Positions 16,937 to 25,471 are shown, numbered from the stretch's first letter. The stretch is DNA of 64,000 nt from Nocardia panacis (GCF_003598715.1 NZ_QZFU01000006.1:1-64000); one strand, 5' to 3'. Notes: generated by a model not told the origin, from the letters alone. Numbers and translations: made by a program.

Positions 16937-18385
16937 ATGACAATTACCGAGGACCTGAGTGTCCCGGAAGTATCGCCGCGCACCGAACCGACTCGGCGCG
17001 CCCGAAACGGGCTGTATCCCTTGGCGATGCGCCTGCACTTCTATGCGGGGATCTTCGTCGCACCGTTCATCCTGATCGCCGCCGTCACCGGCGCGCTGTA
17101 CGCGATCTCGCCGACGTTGGAGCAGATCGTCTCCCGTGATCTGCTTCAAGTCGCTCCGGAAGGTCCGGTCAAGCCACTGGCGGAGCAGGTTTCGGCGGCG
17201 GTGCGGACCAGGCCCGAGTTGTCGCTGGTCGCGGTCGCGCCCGCGCCGGACGCGGGCCGGACGACGCGGGTCCTTTTCGGGGATTCCACTCTCGGCGCGG
17301 GTGAGCGGCGCGCGGTGTTCGTCAACCCGCACACCGCCGAACCCGTCGGCGAATCCGTGGTGTACGGCAGTTCGGGTGCGCTCCCGTTGCGCACCTGGAT
17401 CGACCATCTGCATCGGGATCTACACCTCGGCGAGTCGGGGCGGATCTACAGCGAGTTGGCGGCTTCTTGGCTGTGGGTGATCGCGCTCGCCGGGCTGGTG
17501 CTGTGGTGGCGGCGGGTGCGACGCAGGCGGCAGCGCGATGGGGTGGGCTGGCTGCTGGCGCCCGACCGTTCCGCGAAGGGACGCGGACGGACACTGAATT
17601 GGCATGGCGCCATTGGCGTTTGGACACTGCCGCTGATGCTGCTGCTCTCGGTGACCGGTATGACCTGGTCCACCTATGCCGGGGACAATATCGCCGAACT
17701 GCGTAGGCAACTCAGTTGGACCACACCCGCCGTCAGCACCAGCCTGCCGGGATCGACTGCGCCGGTGCAGCATTCGGGCGGTGAACATGCCGAGCACCAC
17801 ATGTCCGCGACCTCGCCCACCGATCCGACCGCACGCATTCAGCAGCTCGATTGGGTGTACGCGATCGCGAAGGGGCAAGGCGTCACCCAGCCTGCCGAGA
17901 TCGCCATTCCGTCCGCGGCCGGGCAGGCCTTCGCGGTCAAGGAGCGGCGCATGTCGGGCACCTACACCGTCGATGCGGTGGCCGTGGACGGCGCGACCGG
18001 CGCCGTCACCGATTCGCTGCGCTACGCCGATTGGCCGTTGATGGCCAAATTCACCAACTGGGGCATCCAGTTCCATATGGGGTTGCTGTTCGGACTGCTC
18101 AATCAGCTACTGCTGCTGGCGGGCATGCTCGGGTTGATCGCGGTCATTGTGCTCGGCTACCGAATGTGGTGGCGGCGCAGGCCGACTCGTGGAGCCGGCT
18201 TCGCGCTCGGTCGGGGTCCGCGTCGGGGCGCGCTCGGGCAGACCGCGCCGTGGCTGGTCGCGCCGCTGGTGGTTGTCGCGCTGGTGGTGGCGTGGTTCCT
18301 ACCGCTGGTCGGGCTGAGTCTGCTCGGATTCCTCGCCGTCGATGTGATCGTCGGCGTGGCCGGGAGGTGGCGCGCCGCGAAGTAG
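16937..18385 (+). CDS. PepSY-associated transmembrane protein
   Basis: A 482-aa integral membrane protein of the PepSY_TM type, seen in iron/heme and copper handling and reductase partners. Seen: a first membrane segment FYAGIFVAPFILIAAVTGALYA, a conserved HLHRDLHLGESGRIYSELAASWLWVIALAGLVLWW block, LNWHGAIGVWTLPLMLLLSVTGM, a long outside loop with HSGGEHAEHHM (possible metal site), NWGIQFHMGLLFGLLNQLLLL, and a last hydrophobic pair. The ATG at 16937 has no strong ribosome site. It lies directly after the repeat field. A metal-related role is inferred from the family and the His-rich loop. Confidence 0.85.
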   Translation: MTITEDLSVPEVSPRTEPTRRARNGLYPLAMRLHFYAGIFVAPFILIAAVTGALYAISPTLEQIVSRDLLQVAPEGPVKPLAEQVSAAVRTRPELSLVAVAPAPDAGRTTRVLFGDSTLGAGERRAVFVNPHTAEPVGESVVYGSSGALPLRTWIDHLHRDLHLGESGRIYSELAASWLWVIALAGLVLWWRRVRRRRQRDGVGWLLAPDRSAKGRGRTLNWHGAIGVWTLPLMLLLSVTGMTWSTYAGDNIAELRRQLSWTTPAVSTSLPGSTAPVQHSGGEHAEHHMSATSPTDPTARIQQLDWVYAIAKGQGVTQPAEIAIPSAAGQAFAVKERRMSGTYTVDAVAVDGATGAVTDSLRYADWPLMAKFTNWGIQFHMGLLFGLLNQLLLLAGMLGLIAVIVLGYRMWWRRRPTRGAGFALGRGPRRGALGQTAPWLVAPLVVVALVVAWFLPLVGLSLLGFLAVDVIVGVAGRWRAAK

Positions 18386-18708
18386 TCCTTCTTTGAATGT
18401 GTCTGGCTCCCAAGCCGCGCAGTTCGTCATCACCGCCCCGGTGGCGATCGCGGCGGCCGTTCAGTACTTCAGCACCATCGACTCCCCGATGCCGAATCTG
18501 AACAAATAAGTGTCCCGAATTGATTGGCTGCTTCACCCATTTCGGGTGGAGCAGCCTTTCTGTCTGCGGTGCCGAAAATTGTTCACATGACCAGCTTTTC
18601 GTGATTTCAACGCGACACGAACGTGATTGGACGCGAAACGCCGTCGTTGACCGAGCAAATTTCCAGCATCGAACAGATTTTCGAGAACCGCGAAGTACGT
18701 TGGCGGCC
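18386..18708. other. Intergenic region with a possible 36-codon ORF
   Basis: A GTG-started frame at 18399-18509 reads VSGSQAAQFVITAPV then AIAAAVQYFSTIDSP and ends NLNK. It has coding-like third positions but no ribosome site, so it may be a micro-protein or a gene remnant. The rest, from 18510 to the next gene, is of lower GC and holds nothing I recognise. Confidence 0.3.
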
Positions 18709-19614
18709 ATGGTAAGTGCACAGCATGAAGCAATGCACCGGCTGTTCGAGCACGACCCCGGTGTGTTCACACGAATGTTCAAAGCCCTCGACATGGACTT
18801 CGGCGAGACGATCGACAACCACATGCTCTCAACGGATTTGACCACGCTGGAACCCCTCGAGCGCCGGGCCGACATGGTCATGCGTCTCGACACCACCACC
18901 GAGCCATTCATCCTGGTCATCGAATCGCAGCAGGAGAAGGAGGACAAAAAGCTGGATTCCTGGGCCTACTACCAGGCCTACCTCCGCAGCAAGTACAAGC
19001 TCCCGGTGGTGCTCGCAGTCGTCTGCCAAGACAACGCCGTAGAGCGGTGGGCAAACCAAGCCCACCTATATGGACCGTCGGCCTGGCGTAAAAGCCTCAC
19101 CGCCTGGCCACTCGTCATCGGCCCCAGCAACGCCCCGCGCATCACCGATATCGAAACCGCCATCGGCGATATTCCGCTGGCCTCGCTGTCGGCCATCGCC
19201 CATGCGAAGAAGAAGGGCATCGATGAGATCCTGAAAACAGTGGCCGCAGCCCTGGAAACAATCAAGAATACTGATGATGCCCAAATCTGGATCGAAGTGA
19301 TCGAAAACGGCCTGAAGGGCACGTCCGCCCTGGAAACGTGGAGGAATCTGGTGACTATTCACGAAAGCTGGTTCCGCGGGATCACCGCGCAGGCTATGCG
19401 CGAGAACGCAATGGCGAGGGGAGTGGAGCAAGCGACGGCGGCAACAACTCTGGCAGTGACACGGAGCCACATCATGCAGAACATGTCGTTTCGGGGCATC
19501 GCCGTCACCGACGACGCCCGCACCCGAATCATGAACTGCCAAGACCCCGCACAACTCCACCTCTGGTTCGCGCGATCCTCCGTCGCACGTTCGTTCGGCG
19601 AGGTGTTCGCATGA
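18709..19614 (+). CDS. Rpn-like PD-(D/E)XK nuclease family protein
   Basis: A 301-aa protein of the Rpn/transposase-like nuclease group. Seen: ERRADMVMRL with Asp55 and FILVIESQQEKED with Glu72 and Gln74, the D...ExQ signature of the fold, then AYLRSKYKLPVVLAVVC, a helical middle, and a C-terminal module RGIAVTDDARTRIMNCQDPAQLHLWF...SFGEVF. ATG 18709 is chosen since the family begins here; the frame is open from 18520. The next gene carries the same C-terminal module without the nuclease. Codon use and local GC look lower than in the neighbours, consistent with transfer. Confidence 0.75.
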   Translation: MVSAQHEAMHRLFEHDPGVFTRMFKALDMDFGETIDNHMLSTDLTTLEPLERRADMVMRLDTTTEPFILVIESQQEKEDKKLDSWAYYQAYLRSKYKLPVVLAVVCQDNAVERWANQAHLYGPSAWRKSLTAWPLVIGPSNAPRITDIETAIGDIPLASLSAIAHAKKKGIDEILKTVAAALETIKNTDDAQIWIEVIENGLKGTSALETWRNLVTIHESWFRGITAQAMRENAMARGVEQATAATTLAVTRSHIMQNMSFRGIAVTDDARTRIMNCQDPAQLHLWFARSSVARSFGEVFA

Positions 19615-19675
19615 TGACCCGGAAGATCACCCGACTCACGGATTCAGACCACCTCGTTCACAGTGGAGACCGCCG

Positions 19676-20218
19676 GTGACCGTCACAGACGAGTCGTCCA
19701 CCGGCAGCACTCCGCAAACCCTGCGCGAGCACCCTGTGATGATGGCGGTGGTGAAAGTTCTGGTGGAGACGCTGCAAGAGAACATTCTGAATATCCTGGA
19801 CGCTCGGGGCATCCCCATCGGCGATGGTGCCCGCTCCCGGATCATGGACTGCGAAGACGTTGTACGACTCAAGGACTGGGTGGTGCGATCCGCCACCGTC
19901 AAGTCCGCATGCGAGATCTTCTACGTGCTCCCCGATCTGACCTCGTGGCATAGGGGAGAGCCGACATCGAAGCTCGGCTTGCTTTGGATGAAGCTGATCG
20001 TGAACGCAATGGCAAATGCCGAAGAGGACAAGGTTGTCGACAGGGACAGGGAAGAACTCCTGCGGATCTTGGATGAGCGCGGTATCGATGTCCCGCCCGA
20101 CCAGCTCTTCTTCATCAATATGACCAACGTGGCCACAGCGATGCGCCGCTGGCTCGGGAAAGCACACACGATCGAGCGCATCGACGAACTGTTCGTGAAG
20201 GACGAGGCCGTCGAGTAG
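19676..20218 (+). CDS. Orphan protein made of two copies of the Rpn C-terminal module
   Basis: A 180-aa protein lacking a nuclease domain. Residues about 35-85 (NILDARGIPIGDGARSRIM, then the CEDVVRLKDWVVRS block ending in EIF) match the C-terminal module of the preceding gene. Residues about 125-175 (LLRILDERGIDVPPDQLFF, then RRWLGKAHTIERIDELF) look like a second, more diverged copy. The GTG at 19676 lies 61 bp after the nuclease gene, on the same strand. The role is unknown; regulation or competition with the nuclease partner is an inference. Confidence 0.6.
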   Translation: MTVTDESSTGSTPQTLREHPVMMAVVKVLVETLQENILNILDARGIPIGDGARSRIMDCEDVVRLKDWVVRSATVKSACEIFYVLPDLTSWHRGEPTSKLGLLWMKLIVNAMANAEEDKVVDRDREELLRILDERGIDVPPDQLFFINMTNVATAMRRWLGKAHTIERIDELFVKDEAVE

Positions 20219-20245
20219 TGCGGCAATACCCGCAACACCCTAGGT

Positions 20246-20313
20246 GTGAGGTACCCAACCCGAAGGGCGGGTACCTCACCCGCCGGGGTTCGACCGAACC
20301 GTGGGTTCGGTCG
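20246..20313. terminator. Two adjacent hairpins between convergent genes
   Basis: Stem 1: GTGAGGTACCC (20246-20256) with GGGTACCTCAC (20269-20279), 11 bp. Stem 2: CGACCGAACC (20291-20300) with GGTTCGGTCG (20304-20313), 10 bp with a three-base loop, inside the last hemerythrin codons. This is a bidirectional terminator for the orphan Rpn-module gene and hemerythrin. Confidence 0.7.
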
Positions 20314-20806
20314 GGTTGATACCGAAAAGTTCTTCGCTGCTTCGGTTTTGATCGGCGAGTTGGTCGAGGGCGGTGGCGATGCGTCGTTCCTCCCATTGGA
20401 AGTGGGATTCGACGATGGCCGACAGCCCCGCCAGTTCGCTTCGGACATCTTGGGCATTGACGGGGGTGACTGTGGTGAGCAGGGATCGCATTCGGCCGAG
20501 GATGTCGGAGATGAACTGGTGGTCCTCGCTGAGGCCAGCCAGGACCGGGGCGAGTTCGGGGAATTGCCGTGATAGGGCGGGAAATGCGGTGCGGTCTTCG
20601 CTGCGGTGGTGGTCGGTCAGTGCTTGACAGAAGGCCAGGCAGTGGGCCTGTAGGTGGGTTGGTGGCGCGCCGCCGGTGAGGTAGTTGTCGAGTTCTGTTG
20701 CGACACGGGATAATTCGCTGCGCAGCCAGTTGTGGATGGCGGTGAGTTCCTTGCCGAGGGCGCGGGCGCGGTCGGCGGCACCGGGGGTGCGGGTGGGTTG
20801 GGTCAC
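20276..20806 (-). CDS. Hemerythrin HHE-domain protein
   Basis: A 176-aa four-helix protein expected to bind a di-iron centre (oxygen, NO or redox sensing, or iron handling). Seen iron-ligand candidates: HNWLRSEL (His), HCLAFCQALTDHHRSED (His, His, Glu), EDHQFI (His) and VESHFQWEERRI (His, Glu). The start is a GTG at 20806, whose bases overlap the stop of a 39-codon upstream ORF as GTGA, so translation is probably coupled. The C-terminal tail is Pro/Asn-rich. Confidence 0.85.
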   Translation of the reverse strand: MTQPTRTPGAADRARALGKELTAIHNWLRSELSRVATELDNYLTGGAPPTHLQAHCLAFCQALTDHHRSEDRTAFPALSRQFPELAPVLAGLSEDHQFISDILGRMRSLLTTVTPVNAQDVRSELAGLSAIVESHFQWEERRIATALDQLADQNRSSEELFGINPTEPTVRSNPGG

Positions 20807-20922
20807 GACTCACCGCCGGATGCGGGGCGCGGGATCGGCAGAGTGCGGGCATATCCCGGCGATGGACGGATGCACCGACGGCTCGCCGGAAATTGGGGAC
20901 TTTGTGAATCATCAACAGACAT
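20803..20922 (-). CDS. 39-aa upstream ORF coupled to hemerythrin
   Basis: ATG at 20922 has AGGAGA six bases upstream, the best ribosome site in the neighbourhood. The frame encodes MSVDDSQSPQFPASRRC, then a Pro-rich tail ending SGGES, and its TGA overlaps the hemerythrin GTG by four bases. It looks like a leader peptide that delivers ribosomes to the hemerythrin start, which has no site of its own. No similarity is known to me. Confidence 0.5.
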   Translation of the reverse strand: MSVDDSQSPQFPASRRCIRPSPGYARTLPIPRPASGGES

Positions 20923-21243
20923 AAGAGATCTCCTGATCGAGGAAACAGCGACCACCGCCGTCGGCACCGAATACGCACCACGGCGAAGGAACTCGGAATG
21001 TGTCAGCGGACCCGTCACGAGACGGGCAGGCAGCGAAAACATCCAATGAGCAAACGACCGCCATGAGACGGGCGCGTAACCACGCTCAGACGAGCCGGGA
21101 ATGTGGACCCATGGCAGCCTCCTCGATATGCGCGCCTCCATGTCGACCGCCGTCCACTCGGCGGCGACACGCGGCACGCGTCAACAGCTTTCACCCAACG
21201 GGGTCACCGGTCAAGTCGGGTTTCCCCTGCCCGAGGCGGGTGC
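20923..21243. other. Intergenic region between divergent hemerythrin and VOC units
   Basis: About 320 bp that should contain the promoter of the hemerythrin unit. No gene is supported here. Confidence 0.4.
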
Positions 21244-21375
21244 TACAGTCTGCGGCGTGACTGCCGGGTCGGCGATATGCCGTGAGCGAGACGGGTTCCC
21301 GGCAGCTCCTTGACCTTGTGGCGGGCCAGAGGCCCGCCCCCTCCATGACACCACCGGTTCCGAGGTCCATGGAGG
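21244..21375 (+). promoter_or_regulatory. Promoter and structured 5' leader of the VOC gene
   Basis: A TACAGT -10-like hexamer (21244-21249) sits 17 bp after a weak TTTCCC. The leader then shows three stems in a row: CTGCCGGG (21261-21268) with CCCGGCAG (21298-21305), enclosing CGGC-gatat-GCCG; GGCGGGCC-AGA-GGCCCGCC (21320-21338); and CCTCCATG (21340-21347) with CATGGAGG (21368-21375), which abuts the ribosome site AAGGAG at 21376-21381. I match it to no known riboswitch class. Confidence 0.5.
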
Positions 21376-21386
21376 AAGGAGTTCAT

Positions 21387-21794
21387 ATGTCGCGTCCACA
21401 GGTGGATGTGCGTTTCGACCATACGATTATCGCCGCGCGGGATAAATACGAGTCCGCGCGGTTCTTCACCGAGATCTTCGGCTTACCCGAGCCGAAGGAA
21501 GCAGGGTTCTTCGTCGCCGTATATCTGACCGATGGCCGGGTGCTCGATTTCGCGGATCCGCCGATCGATTTTCCAGGGCAGCACTACGCATTCCTGGTCA
21601 GCGATGACACGTTCGATCAGATCATGGAGCGCATTCGTGCGCGGGACATCACGTACTGGGCCGATCCCCAGATGCGCCGACCGGGCGAGATCAACACGCA
21701 CCACGGCGGCCGCGGCGTGTACTTCGACGATCCGGCCGGCCACCACCTCGAAGCGCTCACCGCCCGCTATGCCGGCTACCCGAGCCTGACCTGA
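21387..21794 (+). CDS. VOC-family (glyoxalase/bleomycin-resistance-like) protein
   Basis: A 135-aa single-domain VOC protein. Seen metal-ligand candidates: RFDHTIIA (His), PGQHYAFLV (His) and GHHLEALTA (Glu), with paired beta-alpha-beta-beta-beta modules and DPAGHHLE near the end. ATG 21387 has AAGGAG five bases upstream. The reaction is unknown; members include lyases, dioxygenases and resistance proteins. It is the only gene after the long structured leader and is followed by the insertion element. Confidence 0.85.
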   Translation: MSRPQVDVRFDHTIIAARDKYESARFFTEIFGLPEPKEAGFFVAVYLTDGRVLDFADPPIDFPGQHYAFLVSDDTFDQIMERIRARDITYWADPQMRRPGEINTHHGGRGVYFDDPAGHHLEALTARYAGYPSLT

Positions 21795-22010
21795 CGGCGA
21801 CGGACTGCGCCGGACCCATCCCGGCGCAGCCCGGACCTCATACTGCCTGCGGTCGGCGAAGCACGCTGTCCGATAGCGACCGCGATAAAGGCGACCAGGC
21901 CGTGTTTTGAAAGTGGTTGGTGAGTCGGAAGGTGTTGTCCGCGTTGGTAAACAGATGAGGTCTCCGGTAGAGGAGTTGATCGCCCGATTCAACTGAACAC
22001 CGGAGACCTC

Positions 22011-22833
22011 GTGATCGGCGTAGCGGTGACGGGGCGCGCAGATCTGACCGATGCCCAGTGGGCACGGCTGGCACGCTGCTGCCCCGGGGCAAGAAGACCG
22101 GCCGCCCACCGAAGTGGAGCAAACGACAGCTCATCGACGGGATCCGATGGCGCACCCGCGTCGGCTCGCCCTGGCGTGACGTGCCGGAGTCCTATGGGCC
22201 AAGGCAGGCGATCTACGGGCTGGTCCGCCGCTGGCAGCGTGCCGGGACCAGGGTCTTCATCCTGAGAATATTGCAGGCCTTCGCCGATGCGGCCGGTCGT
22301 ATCGGCCGGCAGGTGCGCGTGGACTCCACCGTCGTGCGCGCTCATCAGCGTGTCGCCGGCGCGCGTCGTGATCCCGACACCCGACTCGAACCGCCCGGTG
22401 ACGAGCCCGTCGATCGCGCGCTGGGCCGCTCCCGCGGCGGGTGGACGACCAGGCTGCACCTGGGCTGCGAGCAGGGCTGCCGACCACTCGCGCTGCTGCT
22501 CACCGCAGGTCAAGCCGCCGACAGTCCGCAGTTCACCGCCGTGCCGGCTGCTATCGCTGTGCCCCGTTTCGGGCTCGGCCGCCCACGCGTGCGCCCCGAG
22601 CGTGTCCTGGCCGACAAGGCCTACTCTTCTCACGCGAATCGCGCTCACCTGCGCCGACGCGGGATCAAAGCCACTATCCCGATCCCTGCCGATCAGTCAG
22701 GGCACCGCCGCAACCGGGTATCAACCTCCTCGAGCAAAACCGGGCCGTGGCAACATGATTCGACAAACTCGCCATCCGCTACCCGACCACCGTCCACGTC
22801 GCCGCAATCAACCAATGGCTACGACACGGATGA
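22011..22833 (+). pseudogene. IS5-family transposase, frameshifted and internally deleted
   Basis: The reading starts in one frame (VTGRADLTDAQWARLA), shifts near 22080 to another (KKTGRPPKWSKRQLIDGIRW, then SPWRDVPESYGPRQAIY, VDSTVVRAHQ with the first catalytic Asp, and ADKAYSSHANRAHLRRRGIK with the second), and near 22715 shifts again to the tail that ends RFDKLAIRY then HVAAINQWL. The segment that should hold the catalytic Glu (about 40 residues in the usual protein) is missing between the HRRN and NRAVAT blocks. It cannot be active. Confidence 0.85.
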
Positions 22834-22866
22834 GTGTGGATCACGCGGGGCACGTAGTCTCGCGCG

Positions 22867-23250
22867 GTGCACTCTCATCGGAGCTTTGAGAACCCTCCCG
22901 CGCTGCCTCACCTGGTCGTGGTCGAGACGTTGGAGCGGGCTTTGCGTGACCGCACGGCCGAGGGGGAGGCCGCCAGTGTCCTGGTCGGAAGCGCGTTGAA
23001 CGACGACGACGCGGAGTTCGTTGAGCACTGGTGCGTGCAGGTTGGGACGCAGGCTGTGCCGGGTAGTCCGTTGCTTGGACTGGCCGGCCTATGCCTGGGA
23101 CACACCGCTCGGCGTTTCGGACGTCTCAGCGATGAAGCCCTCGCACTGGTGAAGTCGCTGGCGGCGCGTGCCGAGGCCGACCCGTCGGACGTGGATAGTC
23201 GGGCCGTCGACGGGTATGACGACGTCCGGAGCTTCCTGCACCTGTGGTGA
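22867..23250 (+). CDS. Passenger protein of unknown function inside the IS element
   Basis: A 127-aa, mostly helical protein without signal or membrane segment. Seen: TLERALRDRTAEGEAASVLV, DDDAEFVEHWCVQVGTQAVP, LLGLAGLCLGHTARRFGRLS and a C-terminal DVRSFLHLW. It resembles hypothetical proteins that I recall from Streptomyces, but I know no function. The GTG at 22867 lacks a strong ribosome site. It lies between the transposase remnant and the right terminal repeat, so it travelled with the element. Confidence 0.6.
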   Translation: MHSHRSFENPPALPHLVVVETLERALRDRTAEGEAASVLVGSALNDDDAEFVEHWCVQVGTQAVPGSPLLGLAGLCLGHTARRFGRLSDEALALVKSLAARAEADPSDVDSRAVDGYDDVRSFLHLW

Positions 23251-23362
23251 CGCGCCCCCGGTGCGGTCAGACGGCGCTGCCTGCTGCGACACCAGGCCGC
23301 GTGTGGCTACGACACAACTGAGGGCGGACACCCACCCGCCCTCACCCACTTTCAAACACGGC

Positions 23363-23599
23363 CTAAGCGTCGGGGTTGTCGGGTGTCTCAGGGGGCGGCG
23401 TGTGGATGGGGCGCAGGAAGACCCACACAACGAAGGCCAACGCCACGGCGATCATCGCCAACCCGGCCCACAGGTTGATATCGATACCGCCGGTTTTGGC
23501 TTTCTGCGCGGCGGTGTCGCCGACCCAAGAGGTCACGACGAGGATGACGCCGTAGCTCCCGAGCAGTGCGGCGATTATGGTTCGGATGTCGAAAAGCAT
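23363..23599 (-). CDS. Small two-helix membrane protein, partner of the sodium symporter
   Basis: A 78-aa protein with two membrane segments (IRTIIAALLGSYGVILVVTSW and LWAGLAMIAVALAFVVWVFL) and a Pro-rich tail. It starts 12 bp after the symporter gene on the same strand; small accessory proteins like this often accompany SSS symporters. The stop codon overlaps the end of the insertion element, so the last residues may have been altered by the insertion. Confidence 0.7.
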   Translation of the reverse strand: MLFDIRTIIAALLGSYGVILVVTSWVGDTAAQKAKTGGIDINLWAGLAMIAVALAFVVWVFLRPIHTPPPETPDNPDA

Positions 23600-23611
23600 T
23601 GGGAGACTTCC

Positions 23612-25324
23612 TTATCCGACGGCGATATTGAGCACGATTACCAATGCGAGCGCGATGCCCGCGAGCAGGACGGGGCGCTGATACCAGGGCAGGGTCGCGG
23701 CCTCCGGATCGGTGCGCCGTTGTTTCGGGGTTTCGGAGTAGACCAGCCCGACGAGTTCGGCAATGGGTTTGGGGGTGCTCACCCGACTGACGGCAATGCT
23801 GACGACGATATCGACCACGAACGCCACTCCGGCCGCGACGAAGCTCGATCCCTGACCGGAGAGGTGGAAGACGTCGGTCTTGTGCAGGATGAAAACGATG
23901 ATGGCGGAACCGGTTCCGGCGACGAGGCCGATCCAGCCCGCGGCGGCGGTCATCCGCTTCCAGAACATGCCGAGGATGAAGGTCGCGAAGAGGGGCGCGT
24001 TGAAGAAGCTGAACAGTGTTTGCAGGTAGTCCATCATGTTCTGGAATTTGGCGGCGATGAACGAGGTGAAGACGGCGGCCACGGTCGCACCGACGGTGGC
24101 GTACCGGCCGACGCGCAGGTAGTAGCGGTCGCCGCGGCCGCGCCGCGCGTACTGCTGCCACAGGTCGTAGCTGAATACGGTGTTGAACGCCGAGATATTC
24201 GCCGCCATGCCCGCCATGAAGGCCGCGAGCAGACCGGCCAGGCCGACGCCGAGCAGTCCGTTCGGCAGTACTTCCTTCATCAAGTAGAGGATCGCCTGGT
24301 TGTAGGTGACGTCACCGGTCGCGCCGCCGGAGGTCTCGGCCTGCTTGTAGTCGATCATCTGCGGTACGAGTACGGCGCTGATCATGCCGGGAATCACCAC
24401 GATGAGGGGGATGAACATCTTCGGGTACGCGCCGATGATCGGGGTGCGGCGCGCGGCGGAGATGGAGTGGGTGGCCAAGGCCCGCTGCACTTCCACGAAG
24501 TTGGTGGTCCAGTAGCCGAAGGACAGCACGAATCCGAGCCCGAACACGATGCCGAGTACGGACAGGAAGTCATTGGCGAATCCGCTGAGCGCGTTACCGG
24601 GCCACGAGGTCAACTGCGCGGCGCCGCCGGGCGAGTGGGTCACCTTGTCCCGCAGCCCTTCCCAACCGCCCACCTTGTGCAGCCCCACGAGGGTCAGCGG
24701 CAGCAGCGCCGCCACGATCACGAAGAACTGCAGCACCTCGTTGTAGATGGCGGCCGAGAGTCCGCCCAGGGTGATGTAGGAGAGCACGATCACCGCGGCG
24801 ACCAGCACCGAAACCCACAGTGGCCAGCCGAGCAGCACATTCACGATGGATCCGAGCAGATACAGGTTGACCCCCGCGATGAGGATCTGCGCGACCGCGA
24901 AACTCAGCGCGTTCACCAGATGCGCCCCCGGTCCGAAACGCATGCGCATGAATTCGGGCACGCTGCGCACCCCGGACCCGTAGTAGAACGGCATCATCAC
25001 CACGCCGAGGAACAGCATGGCGGGCACGGCGCCGATCCAGAAGTAGTGGAAGGTCGGGAAGCCGTACTCGGCTCCGTTGGCGGACATGCCCATGACCTCC
25101 ACCGCGCCGAGGTTGGCGGAGATGAAGGCCAGTCCGGTCACCCAGGCGGGCAGCGACCGTCCCGACAGGAAGAAGTCGATACTGGAGGACACCCCCCGCC
25201 GCGCGAGCAGACCGATGCCGAGCACGAAGACGAAATACAGTGCGACCAGCGCGTAGTCGACGGGTCCCGCATCCAATCGCAGCGTCGACGCGGCGTGGAC
25301 CATCGGTGAATCGGACAGCGGCAC
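23612..25324 (-). CDS. Sodium:solute symporter (SSS family), probably galactose/sugar
   Basis: A 570-aa polytopic symporter with 13-14 membrane segments. Seen: an N-terminal YALVALYFVFVLGIGLLARR, the family block SANLGAVEVMGMSANGAEYG, ITLGGLSAAIYNEVLQFFVIV, FGYWTTNFVEVQRALA and a sodium-site helix AGLLAAFMAGMAANISAFNT. This is the SGLT-like subgroup. GTG at 25324 is preferred because AGGAGG lies seven bases upstream; the frame is open to 25381. It is downstream of galK and upstream of a small membrane partner on the same strand, so galactose is the likely substrate (inference). Confidence 0.88.
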   Translation of the reverse strand: MPLSDSPMVHAASTLRLDAGPVDYALVALYFVFVLGIGLLARRGVSSSIDFFLSGRSLPAWVTGLAFISANLGAVEVMGMSANGAEYGFPTFHYFWIGAVPAMLFLGVVMMPFYYGSGVRSVPEFMRMRFGPGAHLVNALSFAVAQILIAGVNLYLLGSIVNVLLGWPLWVSVLVAAVIVLSYITLGGLSAAIYNEVLQFFVIVAALLPLTLVGLHKVGGWEGLRDKVTHSPGGAAQLTSWPGNALSGFANDFLSVLGIVFGLGFVLSFGYWTTNFVEVQRALATHSISAARRTPIIGAYPKMFIPLIVVIPGMISAVLVPQMIDYKQAETSGGATGDVTYNQAILYLMKEVLPNGLLGVGLAGLLAAFMAGMAANISAFNTVFSYDLWQQYARRGRGDRYYLRVGRYATVGATVAAVFTSFIAAKFQNMMDYLQTLFSFFNAPLFATFILGMFWKRMTAAAGWIGLVAGTGSAIIVFILHKTDVFHLSGQGSSFVAAGVAFVVDIVVSIAVSRVSTPKPIAELVGLVYSETPKQRRTDPEAATLPWYQRPVLLAGIALALVIVLNIAVG

Positions 25325-25471
25325 AGCGATTCCTCCTGGATCCTCCGGGGCACGCTCGATGCGGCGCACCACGTCGAGCACCGCTCAGTGTGCGTGATTG
25401 TGCCGCACTGTGGGCCGGGATCGGCGCATTGCGCACCGCCCGTCCGCGCCGGATTCCGGAGAGGTCGCCGT

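Larger units (their letters stand above)
21897..23364 (+). mobile_element. IS5-like insertion element, about 1.47 kb, decayed, with passenger ORF
   Basis: Imperfect terminal inverted repeats: the left end starts AGGCCGTGTTTTGAAAGTGG at 21897; the right end (23341-23364) in reverse complement starts AGGCCGTGTTTGAAAGTGGG. Inside are a broken IS5-family transposase (22011-22833) and an intact-looking ORF (22867-23250). No clear target duplication is seen. The right end supplies the first two bases of the neighbouring stop codon (CTA at 23363). Confidence 0.75.

Noticed and set aside
21261..21375. SAM-IV, glycine, cobalamin or ydaO-type riboswitch
   Set aside because: The conserved cores of these classes are not visible; only a generic structured leader can be claimed.
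23168..25309. A 713-codon open frame on the plus strand across the symporter
   Set aside because: Antisense shadow of the symporter gene, with His/Asp/Gly-rich composition and no domain.
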